64,000 nucleotides of DNA, taken from assembly GCF_002902965.1 (NCBI RefSeq), contig NZ_CP026106.1, positions 682,001 through 746,000 on the forward strand, given 5' to 3'. How positions within the stretch are numbered: the stretch's first letter is position 1; every line of letters begins with the position of its first letter. The notes under the pieces are model-generated. The model saw nothing but the letters and a program-made list of their open reading frames with translations, made no database searches and had not been told where the DNA came from. Source of the DNA: Paraburkholderia hospita. GTDB lineage: Bacteria > Pseudomonadota > Gammaproteobacteria > Burkholderiales > Burkholderiaceae. Made by a program: the position numbers and the translations under genes. Positions 36,103 to 45,685 of this stretch are shown one piece after another.

Positions 36103-37344
36103 ATGCCATGGCGTCTCGTCCGCTTCGCTCTCTCAAAGAAACATCCCGAACCGAGGATGTTCACGAGACACGACACTTTGCGTCGTTCATATGACGTTGT
36201 GATCATCGGCGCAGGGGGCCACGGTCTCGCGTCGGCCTACTATCTCGCGAAAGAGCACGGCATCACGAATGTGGCCGTGCTGGAGAAGGGGTATATCGGA
36301 GGAGGTAATACCGGGCGTAACACCACGATCATCCGCTCGAACTATCTGACGCCCGAGGGCGTGCAGTTCTATGACGAGTCCGTGAAGCTGTGGCAGGACC
36401 TGTCGCAGGACTTCGATCTGAACCTGTTCTATTCGACGCGCGGTCACTACACGCTTGCCCATACCGATTCGGCGATGCGTACGATGCGCTGGCGCGCAGA
36501 GGTCAACAAGCACTACGGGGTGGACTCCGAGGTCGTGGGTCCGAACGAGGTGAAAAAGGCCGCGCCGATGATCGATATCTCGTGCGGCGGCGTCGCGCCC
36601 ATCATGGGCGCGCTGTATCACGCACCGGGCGCGGTTGCGCGGCACGATGCCGTTGCCTGGGGCTACGGGCGGGGCGCGGACCAGCGCGGCGTCGAAATCC
36701 ATCAGCAGACGGAGGTGCTCGGCATCGACGTGGTGGGCGGCAAGGTCAAGGGCGTGAAGACCTCGCGCGGCTATATCTCGACGAACAAGGTGCTGTGCGC
36801 GGTGGCAGGTTCGACGCCCCGCGTGACGGATATGGTCGGCTTGCGCACGCCCATCTACATCCATCCGCTTCAGGCGATGGTGAGCGAGCCGCTCAAGCCC
36901 TGGCTCGATCCGATTCTCGTCTCGGGCAGCCTGCACGTCTACATCAGCCAGTCGGCGCGGGGCGAACTCGTGATGGGCGCTTCGCTCGATCCCTACGAAC
37001 TGCATTCGACACGCTCGACGCTCGACTTCGTCGAAGGACTCACCTCGCACATGCTCGAGATGTTCCCGTTCCTGTCGCAGGCCAAGGTGATGCGCCAATG
37101 GGCGGGGATGGCCGACATGACACCCGACTTCGCGCCGATCATGGGCAAGACGCCTGTCGAAGGCTTCTATCTGGATTCGGGCTGGGGCACCTGGGGTTTC
37201 AAGGCCACACCTGTGTGCGGCAAGACGATGTCCCACACGGTCGCGAACGACGCCACCCACCCGCTGATCGAGAGCTTCTCGCTCGACAGGTTCCGCCGCT
37301 TCTCGCTCACGGGCGAAAAGGGCGCGGCATCCGTTGGCCACTAA
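36103..37344 (+). CDS. soxB: Heterotetrameric sarcosine oxidase/N-methylglutamate dehydrogenase, beta subunit
   Basis: 413 residues; AAAGGAG lies upstream. FAD-binding oxidoreductase of the DAO fold, with dinucleotide motif GAGGHGLAS (about residues 36-44) and GGGNTGRNTTIIRSNYL. It oxidises the N-methyl group of sarcosine, or of N-methylglutamate if the cluster is an NMG pathway (then mgdA). It is followed by delta, alpha and gamma subunits in the canonical beta-delta-alpha-gamma order. Its substrate cannot be told from sequence alone. Confidence 0.93.
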   Translation: MPWRLVRFALSKKHPEPRMFTRHDTLRRSYDVVIIGAGGHGLASAYYLAKEHGITNVAVLEKGYIGGGNTGRNTTIIRSNYLTPEGVQFYDESVKLWQDLSQDFDLNLFYSTRGHYTLAHTDSAMRTMRWRAEVNKHYGVDSEVVGPNEVKKAAPMIDISCGGVAPIMGALYHAPGAVARHDAVAWGYGRGADQRGVEIHQQTEVLGIDVVGGKVKGVKTSRGYISTNKVLCAVAGSTPRVTDMVGLRTPIYIHPLQAMVSEPLKPWLDPILVSGSLHVYISQSARGELVMGASLDPYELHSTRSTLDFVEGLTSHMLEMFPFLSQAKVMRQWAGMADMTPDFAPIMGKTPVEGFYLDSGWGTWGFKATPVCGKTMSHTVANDATHPLIESFSLDRFRRFSLTGEKGAASVGH

Positions 37345-37358
37345 GCTGGAGAACGACG

Positions 37359-37616
37359 ATGAAAATCATGACCTGTCCGGTAAATGGCGCGCGGCCGGTG
37401 TCGGAGTTCGCCTACTGGGGCGAGATTCGTCACGAGCCTGATCCGACCCAGGCGAGCGATGCGCAATGGGCTGACTATGTGTTTTGCCGCAACGGCGCGC
37501 CGGGCGTGAAGCAGGAGTGGTGGTGCCATACGCCGAGCAATACATGGTTCATTGCCGAGCGCGACACCGCGAAAGATCTCGTGCTGCGCACGTGGCTTGC
37601 CGGCGAGGAGGCCTGA
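37359..37616 (+). CDS. soxD: Sarcosine oxidase/N-methylglutamate dehydrogenase, delta subunit
   Basis: 85 residues. Small structural zinc-binding subunit, with CPVNGARPVSEFAYWGE at the N-terminus and YVFCRNGAPGVKQEWWCH, the Cys/His ligand set of the family. It is mgdB in the N-methylglutamate nomenclature. It starts 14 bases after soxB and ends directly at the soxA start codon. Confidence 0.94.
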   Translation: MKIMTCPVNGARPVSEFAYWGEIRHEPDPTQASDAQWADYVFCRNGAPGVKQEWWCHTPSNTWFIAERDTAKDLVLRTWLAGEEA

Positions 37617-40577
37617 ATGCGTCTGACTCCTCACCGCGGCGAATGGATCGAGCGCGATACACGCATCGATTTCTCGTATGAAGGCAAGCAATACAGCGGC
37701 CTCATTGGCGACACGATCTCGAGCGCACTGTGGGACTCGGGCCTGCGTGTGCTCGGCCGCAGCTTCAAGTATCACCGCCCGCGTGGCGTCCTTTCGCTCG
37801 CCAATCACGATGTCAATGTGATGCTGCAGGACGGCGCACGGCTGAACGTGCGCGCCGATGTGACCGCGTTGACGCCGGGCGGCAACTGGTATTCGGTGAA
37901 TACCTTCGGCGGCGTGGAAGGCGATCGTGCGCGCGTCGTCGGCAAGCTCGCGGCGTTCCTGCCCGTCGGCTTCTACTACAAGGCGTTTTATAGCAAGCGC
38001 TGGTTTCCGCGCTGGGAGCGCATGTTCCGCACGATGACGGGTCTCGGCAAGGTCGATTTCGACGCGCCGCATATCCGCACACCGAAGCGTTATGGCTTTT
38101 GCGACGTGCTGGTGATCGGCGCGGGTCCATCCGGTTTGTCGGCGGCGCTCGCGGCGGCCGGGGAAGGCACTGACGTCGTGATCGTCGATGAGAATGCGCG
38201 CATCGGCGGCAGCGGTGGTTATCAGCTGGGCGGCGACGAGAAGTGCTTCGACACCATCCGTGAACTGGAGAACGCCGTGCTCGGCCATCCGCGCATCCGC
38301 GTGATGACGGGCACGCTCGCGGCAGCCTATTACGCGGACCTGTGGGTGCCGCTCGTGAACGCGACGTGTATTACGAAGATGCGCGCGAAAGCCGTGATCG
38401 TCGCGAGTGGCGCGTTCGAGCAACCCGCCGTGTTTCGCAACAACGACCTGCCGGGCGTGATGCTGGCGTCGGCGGCGCAGCGCCTTGCCTATCGTTATGC
38501 CGTTGCGCCCGGCAAGCGGGCCGTCGTGCTCGCCGCCAATGCCGACGGCTACCGTGCGGCGCTCGACATGCTGGCGCGCGGTATCGAAGTCGTTGCCGTG
38601 GTGGATCTGCGCGCATCGCATGCAAGCGATGACCTCGAGCGCGATCTCAGGGCGAAGGGCGTCGATGTATTGCCTTCGAGCTGTGTCGTCGAGGCCGTGC
38701 CGGACCGATCGGGCGAACGGCTGACGGGCGTGCGTGTCGGCGCGTTTTCAACGAACAGCGGCCTTCGCTATTCGACGGCAACGACCCGTCTGATCGAATG
38801 CGACACGCTGCTGATGAGCGTCGGCTGGTCGCCTGCCGCGAACCTGCTGTACCAGGCGGGCACGAAGATGCACTTCGATCACGATGTGCAGCAGTTCGTG
38901 CCGGAGCAATTGCCAGCCGGTGTGTTCGCATGCGGCCGCGTGAACGGCGTGTACACGCTCGGCAGCAAGCTGCGCGACGGCGCGCGCGCAGGCGTGCAGG
39001 CGGCAGCGCATAGCGGCAACGGCAAGGCAGGCGAAGCCGCGCAACTGCGTCTCCTGGAACGGGAATCGCCATCGCATCCCTGGCCGATCGTGGGCCATAC
39101 GTCCGGCAAGAACTTCGTCGATTTCGACGAGGACCTGCAACTGAAGGACTTCGAAAACGCGGTGCAGGAAGGCTTCGACAACATCGAACTGTTGAAGCGC
39201 TTCTCGACCAACGGCATGGGGCCGAGCCAGGGCAAGCATTCGAACATGAACGGCCTGCGCATCCTCGCGCGGCTGACGGGCAAGGAGCCCCAGGAGGTCG
39301 GCACGACGACGGCGCGGCCGTTCTTCCATCCCGTGCCGATGTCGCATCTCGCCGGGCGCGGCTTCAACCCGGAACGGCGCACGCCGCTGCACGCGCAGCA
39401 CCAGTTGCTCGGCGCAGTGTGGATGCCGGCGGGCGTCTGGCAGCGCCCGGAGTACTACGCGGTCGCGGGCAAGGAGCGCGCGGTCTGCATCGAGGAAGAG
39501 GCGCTCTCCGTGCGCAACGGCGTGGGCATCATCGATGTGGGCACGCTCGGGAAGATCGAAGTGCGGGGGCCACAGGCCGCGGAGTTTCTCGAACGCGTGT
39601 ACGTGTCGAAGTACGCGGGCCTGAAGCCTGGCATGACCCGTTACGCCGTGATGTGCGATGAGTCCGGCGTGGTGATCGACGATGGCGTGATCGCGCGTCT
39701 CGCCGACGACCACTTCTACTTCACGACCACGACGTCGGGCGCGGCGGCCATCTATCGCGAGCTGTCGCGGCTCAACACGATCTGGCGGCTCGACTGCGGC
39801 ATCGTCAACGTGACGGGCGCGTTCGCAGCGGTGAATCTCGCGGGGCCCGCATCGCGTGCCGTGCTCGGCAAGCTCGTCGATCTCGATCTGTCGCCGGCGG
39901 CCTTCCCGTATCTCGGCGTGCGCGTGACGGGCGTCGCCCTCGGTCAGAACCGTGTGCCGGCGCGTCTGATGCGCGTGGGTTTCGTCGGCGAATGGGGATA
40001 CGAAATCCATATTCCCGCCGAGTACGGCGCGGCACTGTGGTGCACGCTGCTCGAAGCGGGTCATGAACACGGCATTCGCCCGTTCGGCGTCGAAGCGCAG
40101 CGTCTGTTGCGGCTCGAAAAGGGACACGTGATCGTGAGCCAGGATACCGACGGGCTGACGACACCGCGCGACGCCGGCATGGAATGGGCCGTGAAGATGG
40201 ACAAGCCGTTCTTCGTCGGCAAACGCAGCCTGCAGATCATCGACAAGCTGCCTGCCAAACAGCGTCTGGTCGGTTTCGCGCTCGATGCGGGCGTGCGCGA
40301 CGCGGGCCTGCGCGAGTGTCATCTCGTGATCGAACGCGGCGAGATAGCGGGCCGCGTGACGAGCGTCGCGTGGAGCGCGACGCTGCAAAAAACGATTGGT
40401 CTTGCGTTCGTGCGGCCCGAGCAGGCCGAGCCCGGCACGCGCATCAGTTTCCGCGCGAGCGGCGGCCGGATGGTGCCCGCGACGGTGGTGCCGACACCGT
40501 TCTATGACCCTGAGAGCGAGCGTCAAAAAGACGCCGTAACAACAAAGGCTGCCACGCCGAGGAAGGAGACAGCATGA
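37617..40577 (+). CDS. soxA: Sarcosine oxidase/N-methylglutamate dehydrogenase, alpha subunit
   Basis: 986 residues. An N-terminal ferredoxin-like 2Fe-2S-fold domain (about 15-110) is followed by an NAD-binding pyridine-nucleotide-disulfide-type domain (GAGPSG at 168-173). The C-terminal aminomethyltransferase (GcvT-like) half (about 600-980) binds THF and receives the oxidised methyl group to form 5,10-methylene-THF. It is mgdC in the NMG pathway. The start codon abuts the soxD stop. The stop overlaps soxG by four bases. Confidence 0.95.
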   Translation: MRLTPHRGEWIERDTRIDFSYEGKQYSGLIGDTISSALWDSGLRVLGRSFKYHRPRGVLSLANHDVNVMLQDGARLNVRADVTALTPGGNWYSVNTFGGVEGDRARVVGKLAAFLPVGFYYKAFYSKRWFPRWERMFRTMTGLGKVDFDAPHIRTPKRYGFCDVLVIGAGPSGLSAALAAAGEGTDVVIVDENARIGGSGGYQLGGDEKCFDTIRELENAVLGHPRIRVMTGTLAAAYYADLWVPLVNATCITKMRAKAVIVASGAFEQPAVFRNNDLPGVMLASAAQRLAYRYAVAPGKRAVVLAANADGYRAALDMLARGIEVVAVVDLRASHASDDLERDLRAKGVDVLPSSCVVEAVPDRSGERLTGVRVGAFSTNSGLRYSTATTRLIECDTLLMSVGWSPAANLLYQAGTKMHFDHDVQQFVPEQLPAGVFACGRVNGVYTLGSKLRDGARAGVQAAAHSGNGKAGEAAQLRLLERESPSHPWPIVGHTSGKNFVDFDEDLQLKDFENAVQEGFDNIELLKRFSTNGMGPSQGKHSNMNGLRILARLTGKEPQEVGTTTARPFFHPVPMSHLAGRGFNPERRTPLHAQHQLLGAVWMPAGVWQRPEYYAVAGKERAVCIEEEALSVRNGVGIIDVGTLGKIEVRGPQAAEFLERVYVSKYAGLKPGMTRYAVMCDESGVVIDDGVIARLADDHFYFTTTTSGAAAIYRELSRLNTIWRLDCGIVNVTGAFAAVNLAGPASRAVLGKLVDLDLSPAAFPYLGVRVTGVALGQNRVPARLMRVGFVGEWGYEIHIPAEYGAALWCTLLEAGHEHGIRPFGVEAQRLLRLEKGHVIVSQDTDGLTTPRDAGMEWAVKMDKPFFVGKRSLQIIDKLPAKQRLVGFALDAGVRDAGLRECHLVIERGEIAGRVTSVAWSATLQKTIGLAFVRPEQAEPGTRISFRASGGRMVPATVVPTPFYDPESERQKDAVTTKAATPRKETA

Positions 40578-41248
40578 ACGCACCACTTCGGATGAGCCCC
40601 GTATGCAACGCCTGGAAGACGGGCAACGCGCAGTGGAGCGTGCGGGAGAACATGCGCGTCGAGGAGCGCGTCGATGCCGCCGACAGCACCCGTGCCGCGA
40701 CGCTTGGCATCGCCGACGTCTCCTTCCTGTTTCGCACCGGCTTCAAGGGGCAGGGCGTAGCCGCCTGGCTGCAGGCGCAGGACATCCCTGTGCCGCCGCA
40801 GCCCAACAGCTGGGCACCCCTCGCAGGTGGCGGCGTCGTGTTGCGGCTCGGCGTCTCCGAATACCTGATCGAAGACGGACTGACGCAAGGTAGCTCGGCA
40901 AGGATGGCGCATCTCGAGACGCCCGTGCACGTGTACCCCGTGCTTCATCAGGATGCGGCACTCGTGCTGTGCGGCGAAGCCGTGAACGAACTGCTGCTGC
41001 AAACCTGCAATGTCAATTTTGGCGCGCTCGATCTGGCTGCCCGGCCAGTCGTGCTGACATCGATGGCGGGTGTCGCCGTCACCGTCATGCCAGGCGCCCG
41101 GGCAGGCAAGCCTTACTACCGGGTATGGGCCGACGGCACATACGGCTTGTATCTGTGGGAGACGCTGGCGGGCATCGCCGGTGAACTGGGCGGCGGGCCA
41201 GTCGGGGTCGCTGCGATCACGGATATCGACCAGTCGGCAACCCCGTAG
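40574..41248 (+). CDS. soxG: Sarcosine oxidase/N-methylglutamate dehydrogenase, gamma subunit
   Basis: 224 residues. Fourth subunit of the complex, with a GcvT-like fold lacking catalytic function ([29 protein letters not shown]). It is mgdD in the NMG pathway. ATGA overlap with soxA indicates translational coupling and stoichiometric production. Length is normal for the family. Confidence 0.9.
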   Translation: MNAPLRMSPVCNAWKTGNAQWSVRENMRVEERVDAADSTRAATLGIADVSFLFRTGFKGQGVAAWLQAQDIPVPPQPNSWAPLAGGGVVLRLGVSEYLIEDGLTQGSSARMAHLETPVHVYPVLHQDAALVLCGEAVNELLLQTCNVNFGALDLAARPVVLTSMAGVAVTVMPGARAGKPYYRVWADGTYGLYLWETLAGIAGELGGGPVGVAAITDIDQSATP

Positions 41249-41327
41249 CGAGCAAGTAGTCGACGCGGGCGCGCACTCGGGCCGGCGTTTTCAGAAACCT
41301 GGATTTATCACGTTCAAGGACATTCAG

Positions 41328-42656
41328 ATGACCCCCGAAGACGCCCGAAAATTTCTCGCAGAAAACGAGGTGAAATACATCCTCGCGCAGTTCGTCGATA
41401 TCCACGGAGTCGCGAAGACCAAATCCGTGCCTGCGGCGCATCTGAACAGCATTCTCACGGCGGGAGCCGGCTTCGCGGGCTTTGCCGTGTGGGGCCTGGG
41501 TATCGATCCGCAAGGGCCCGACTTCATGGCCGTCGGCGACATCAATACCCTGCAACTCGTGCCCTGGCAACCGGGCTATGCGCGCGTCGTCTGCGACGGA
41601 CATGTGAAGCGCGAGCCGTGGCCATTCGAAAGCCGTGTGACGCTGAAAAAACAGATTCGCCGCCTCGAAGAACACGGCTGGATTCTCAACACAGGGCTCG
41701 AGCCGGAGTTCTCGCTGCTGCGCAAGGGGGCGGACGGCACGATCGCACCCTGCGACCACACCGATGCATTGCCGAAGCCGTGCTACGACTACAAGGGTCT
41801 TTCCCGCTCGCGCGAATTCCTGGAGCGTTTGACGGATGCGCTGATCAAGGCGGGCATCGACGTCTATCAGATCGATCACGAAGACGCGAACGGCCAGTTC
41901 GAGATCAACTACACGTACACCGACTGTCTGAAGTCCTGCGATCACTACGTCTTCTTCAAGATGGCGGCGGCGGAAATCGCCAACGAACTGGGCCTCGTCT
42001 GCTCGTTCATGCCGAAGCCGTTCGCGAACCGGCCCGGCAACGGCATGCACATGCACATGTCGATTTCCGACGGCAAGAAGAACCTGTTCGCCGACGATCA
42101 CGACGAGCGCGGCCTCGGCCTCTCGAAGCTCGCCTACCACTGGACGGCGGGCCTTCTGAAGCATGCCGGGGCGCTCGCGGCGATCTGCGCGCCGACGGTG
42201 AATTCGTACAAGCGTCTCGTCGTGGGCCGTTCGTTGACAGGCGCGACATGGGCGCCCGCCTATGTGAGCTATGGCGACAACAACCGCTCGTCGATGGTGC
42301 GCATTCCGGGTGGCCGGATCGAACTGCGCCTGCCCGATGCCGCGTGTAACGCATATCTCGCGACGGCCGCCGTGATTGCGGCCGGGCTCGATGGCGTCGA
42401 AAACCGTCTGGACCCGGGCGAACCCTGCAATGCCAACCTCTACGAGATGTCGCAGCGTGATCTCAAGGAGAACGGCATCAGCATCTTGCCGCAGAACCTC
42501 GAAGCCGCGTTGCATGCGCTGGAGCGCGACGAAGTGATGCTCGAAGCGCTGGGGCCGGCGGGCGGCGAGTTTCTCCGTCTCAAGCACATGGAGTGGATCG
42601 AGTACATGCGCCATGTGTCGGACTGGGAACAGAAGACCTACCTCGAATTTTTCTGA
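41328..42656 (+). CDS. glnT: Type III glutamine synthetase-like enzyme (GlnT / gamma-glutamylmethylamide synthetase candidate)
   Basis: 442 residues from ATG 41328, AAGGA upstream. The glutamine-synthetase fold has an N-terminal beta-grasp (about 10-105) and a catalytic barrel with metal and substrate motifs [25 protein letters not shown] and [17 protein letters not shown]. Relatives either amidate glutamate (GlnT) or condense it with methylamine (GmaS). The position between an mgdABCD-type complex and an mgsABC-type trio argues for GmaS, the first step of the N-methylglutamate route. That is context-based inference. Confidence 0.88.
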   Translation: MTPEDARKFLAENEVKYILAQFVDIHGVAKTKSVPAAHLNSILTAGAGFAGFAVWGLGIDPQGPDFMAVGDINTLQLVPWQPGYARVVCDGHVKREPWPFESRVTLKKQIRRLEEHGWILNTGLEPEFSLLRKGADGTIAPCDHTDALPKPCYDYKGLSRSREFLERLTDALIKAGIDVYQIDHEDANGQFEINYTYTDCLKSCDHYVFFKMAAAEIANELGLVCSFMPKPFANRPGNGMHMHMSISDGKKNLFADDHDERGLGLSKLAYHWTAGLLKHAGALAAICAPTVNSYKRLVVGRSLTGATWAPAYVSYGDNNRSSMVRIPGGRIELRLPDAACNAYLATAAVIAAGLDGVENRLDPGEPCNANLYEMSQRDLKENGISILPQNLEAALHALERDEVMLEALGPAGGEFLRLKHMEWIEYMRHVSDWEQKTYLEFF

Positions 42657-42707
42657 TCAAGAATCCTAAACAGCTTTTCGCTTGAATTTAAGCGCGAGGA
42701 GATAACG

Positions 42708-43616
42708 ATGTGTGGAATTGTCGGACTACTCGTCAAGAAACCCGAGTTGCGCGAGCGGCTCGGCGAATTGATGGTGCCCATGTTGTTGGGTATGACGGAG
42801 CGCGGCCCGGACTCGGCGGGCCTTGCAGTGTTCACGGAGCCTGTCGCTGACGGCGTGCGCAAGATCAGCCTTTACTCGGGCCTGACAGAAGAGGGCGCCG
42901 ACTTCAACTGGCAGGGGCTGGTTCATGAACTGAACGCGCATCTCGGCGCCAAGGCATCGGTGCAGGTGAAGGACAACCACGCCGTATTGACCGTTGCCGT
43001 TGATCCCGAAACGGTCAAGCACTGGATCCGCGAAACGCACCCGGGGCTGCACGTGCTGTCGACGGGACGCATGATCGATCTGTACAAGGACACGGGCACG
43101 CCCGGCCAAGTCGCGGACCGTTACGCGTTCAGCGGGCTGACGGGCACGCATCTGGTGGGGCATACGCGGATGGCGACCGAATCCGCCGTGACGCCCGATC
43201 GTGCGCATCCCTTCACGGCGGGCGAGGATTTCTGTCTGGTGCACAACGGCTCGCTGTCGAATCCATTCGGCGTGAGACGCATGCTCGAACCGCACGGCAT
43301 TCGCTTCGACACCGACAATGACACGGAAGCCGCCTGCCGTTTCCTCGAATACCGGCTGCGCGAAGGCGACGATCTCGAAGCGGCGTTGCAGAAGGGCTTC
43401 GAGCAGCTCGACGGCTTCTTCACGTTTCTGATGGGCACGCCCGACAAACTCGCGCTGATCCGCGATCCGTTCGCCTGCAAGCCGGCTGTGGTCGCCGAGA
43501 CGGACGATTTCGTCGCGATTGCCTCCGAGTTCCGTTCGCTCGCGCATCTGCCCGACATCAAGCACGCCCGCGTTTTTGAACCGGCTCCCGAGGAGATGTA
43601 CGTATGGACAGTGTGA
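42708..43616 (+). CDS. mgsA: Class II glutamine amidotransferase (MgsA/GlxB-like)
   Basis: 302 residues; GAGGAG upstream. It starts MCGIVGLL, so Cys2 becomes the N-terminal nucleophile after Met removal. HTRMATESAVTPDRAHPF and VHNGSLSN match the glutamine-binding site of Ntn amidotransferases. In N-methylglutamate synthase this subunit handles gamma-glutamyl substrates; the same gene is glxB in rhizobia. It overlaps mgsB by 13 bases. Confidence 0.9.
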   Translation: MCGIVGLLVKKPELRERLGELMVPMLLGMTERGPDSAGLAVFTEPVADGVRKISLYSGLTEEGADFNWQGLVHELNAHLGAKASVQVKDNHAVLTVAVDPETVKHWIRETHPGLHVLSTGRMIDLYKDTGTPGQVADRYAFSGLTGTHLVGHTRMATESAVTPDRAHPFTAGEDFCLVHNGSLSNPFGVRRMLEPHGIRFDTDNDTEAACRFLEYRLREGDDLEAALQKGFEQLDGFFTFLMGTPDKLALIRDPFACKPAVVAETDDFVAIASEFRSLAHLPDIKHARVFEPAPEEMYVWTV

Positions 43617-44302
43617 ACTTCGACCTGGCGTCCGCCTCGGTGACGGACGTGAATGGCTTCCTGCACCGCGAGGCCGCGAAAGCGGGAACGCGCAGGGTGC
43701 TGATCTCGAATCCCGATGGCGCGCACAACATTGCGGTGGGGCTCGATCTTCCCATCGAAATCGAGATCGACGGCCATGCAGGCTATTACGCCGCCGGCAT
43801 GAACAAGGAAGCGAAAGTGACGATCTCGGGCAGCGCCAGCACGGGTGTGGCCGAGAACATGATGAGCGGCCGCGTGCACGTGAAGGGTTTCGCTTCGAAC
43901 GCGGCGGGCGCATCGGCGCACGGCGGGCTGCTCGTCATCGAGGGCGACGCGGGCCTGCGCTGCGGAATCTCGCTGAAGGGCGCGGACATCGTCGTGAAGG
44001 GATCGGTTGGCAGCTTTTCCGCGTTCATGGCCCAGGCGGGCCGGATCGTGATCTGCGGCGACGCCGGCGATGCGCTCGGCGACTCGCTGTACGAGGCGGT
44101 GATCTATGTGCGCGGCAAGGTCAAGTCGCTGGGTGCCGACGCGCGTGAAGAGCCGATGCAACCTGCCGATGTGGAAGCCGTCGCGCAACTGCTGCGCGCA
44201 GCGGGCCCCGCATTCGCGGAATTCGATCCCAAGGAATTCAGACGCGTCTCGTCGGCCCGCTCGCTGTATCACTGGAATGCCGACGCGAATCAGGAATATT
44301 GA
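43604..44302 (+). CDS. mgsB: GXGXG-motif subunit (MgsB/GlxC-like)
   Basis: 232 residues. A right-handed beta-helix of the type found at the C-terminus of glutamate synthase and in FwdC/FhcC (GXGXG repeats: HAGYYAAGMNKEAKVTISGSAS, GMSGR-like VAENMMSGRVHVKG, GDAGDALGDSLYEAVIYVRG). It serves as a structural bridge between amidotransferase and FMN subunits. It overlaps mgsA and precedes mgsC by 15 bases. Confidence 0.9.
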   Translation: MDSVNFDLASASVTDVNGFLHREAAKAGTRRVLISNPDGAHNIAVGLDLPIEIEIDGHAGYYAAGMNKEAKVTISGSASTGVAENMMSGRVHVKGFASNAAGASAHGGLLVIEGDAGLRCGISLKGADIVVKGSVGSFSAFMAQAGRIVICGDAGDALGDSLYEAVIYVRGKVKSLGADAREEPMQPADVEAVAQLLRAAGPAFAEFDPKEFRRVSSARSLYHWNADANQEY

Positions 44303-44317
44303 ACCGGGGACCCCGCC

Positions 44318-45685
44318 ATGGAAATCAAGCCCGTACACATGAAACATATCGCCACCGAAGAGTCCTGGGGCTTCGACCGCAAGACGATCGACTACATCCA
44401 GAACGCTGCGGCACACGGACTGTATGAGATCCGTGGCCTTGGGGCGAAGCGGCGCGTGCCGCACTTCGACGATCTACTGTTTCTCGGCGCATCGCTGTCG
44501 CGCTATCCGCTTGAGGGATACCGCGAAAAGTGCGTGACCAAGACCGTGCTCGGCACGCGCTTCGCGAAGAAGCCGATCGAGCTCGCCATCCCCATCACCG
44601 TCGCGGGCATGAGCTTCGGCGCGCTGTCGGCGAACGTGAAGGAATCGCTCGGCCGCGCCGCCACCGAACTCGGCACCTCGACGACGACGGGCGACGGTGG
44701 CATGACGCCCGAAGAACGGCAATCGTCGAAGACGCTCGTCTATCAGTGCCTGCCGTCGCGTTACGGCTTCAATCCCGACGACGTGCGCAAGGCCGACGCG
44801 ATCGAGGTCGTGATCGGACAAGGGGCCAAGCCGGGTGGGGGCGGCATGTTGCTCGGCCAGAAGATTTCGCCGCGCGTGGCCAAAATGCGCACGCTGCCGG
44901 AAGGAATCGATCAGCGTTCGGCATCTCGCCATCCCGACTGGACAGGCCCTGACGACCTGCAGATCAAGATTCTCGAATTGCGCGAGATGACCGACTGGCA
45001 GACCCCGATCTACGTCAAGGTCGGCGCGACCCGCACGTTCAATGACGTCAAGCTCGCGGTACACGCGGGCGCGGACGTGATCGTCGTCGATGGGATGCAG
45101 GGCGGCACGGCCGCGACGCAGACCTGCTTCATCGAGAACGTCGGCATTCCGACGCTCGCCGCGTTGCGCCAGGCCGTCGACGCGCTCGAAGACCTCAACA
45201 TGAAGGGGCAGGTGCAGTTGATCATCTCGGGCGGCATCCGCAGCGGGGCCGACGTCGCGAAGGCGCTGGCGATGGGCGCCGATGCCGTGGCCATCGGCCA
45301 GGGCGTGCTGGTGTCGCTGGGCTGCAATAGCGGCTCGTATATCGAGAACGGCCAGCATGTGAGCGCGCTCGACGACTACGCGAGCCTCGGCACCGCGCCG
45401 GGCTTCTGTCACCATTGCCACACGGGCAAGTGCCCCGTTGGCATCACGACCCAGAACCCGGTGCTGCAAGAACGTCTGAAGCCCGATGTCGGTGCGAAGC
45501 GTCTGAAGAACTATCTGAAGACGCTGAACATGGAGCTGACGACGATCGCGCGTGCTTGCGGCAAGCAGAACGTTCACCACTTGGAGCCGGAAGACCTCGT
45601 GGCGCTCACGGTCGAAGCCGCGGCGATGGCGCGTGTGCCGCTCGCCGGGACCAACTGGATTCCCGGCCTGAACGGCGCCCGATGA
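44318..45685 (+). CDS. mgsC: FMN-binding glutamate synthase-like subunit (MgsC/GlxD)
   Basis: 455 residues. A TIM-barrel FMN domain as in the glutamate synthase central region: VAGMSFGALSANVKESLGRAA, STTTGDGGM, KPGGGGMLLGQKIS, IVVDGMQGGTAATQ. The Fe-S cysteine cluster near the end is CHHCHTGKCPVGI. With MgsAB it would form N-methylglutamate from gamma-glutamylmethylamide and 2-oxoglutarate, or act as a GlxBCD enzyme of unknown reaction. The stop overlaps folD by four bases, tying THF metabolism to the same transcript. Confidence 0.92.
   Translation: MEIKPVHMKHIATEESWGFDRKTIDYIQNAAAHGLYEIRGLGAKRRVPHFDDLLFLGASLSRYPLEGYREKCVTKTVLGTRFAKKPIELAIPITVAGMSFGALSANVKESLGRAATELGTSTTTGDGGMTPEERQSSKTLVYQCLPSRYGFNPDDVRKADAIEVVIGQGAKPGGGGMLLGQKISPRVAKMRTLPEGIDQRSASRHPDWTGPDDLQIKILELREMTDWQTPIYVKVGATRTFNDVKLAVHAGADVIVVDGMQGGTAATQTCFIENVGIPTLAALRQAVDALEDLNMKGQVQLIISGGIRSGADVAKALAMGADAVAIGQGVLVSLGCNSGSYIENGQHVSALDDYASLGTAPGFCHHCHTGKCPVGITTQNPVLQERLKPDVGAKRLKNYLKTLNMELTTIARACGKQNVHHLEPEDLVALTVEAAAMARVPLAGTNWIPGLNGAR

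Noticed and set aside
42708..45685. Ordinary glutamate synthase (gltBD)
   Set aside because: The three domains are separate short genes, there is no GltD, and they follow a GSIII gene, which matches mgsABC/glxBCD.
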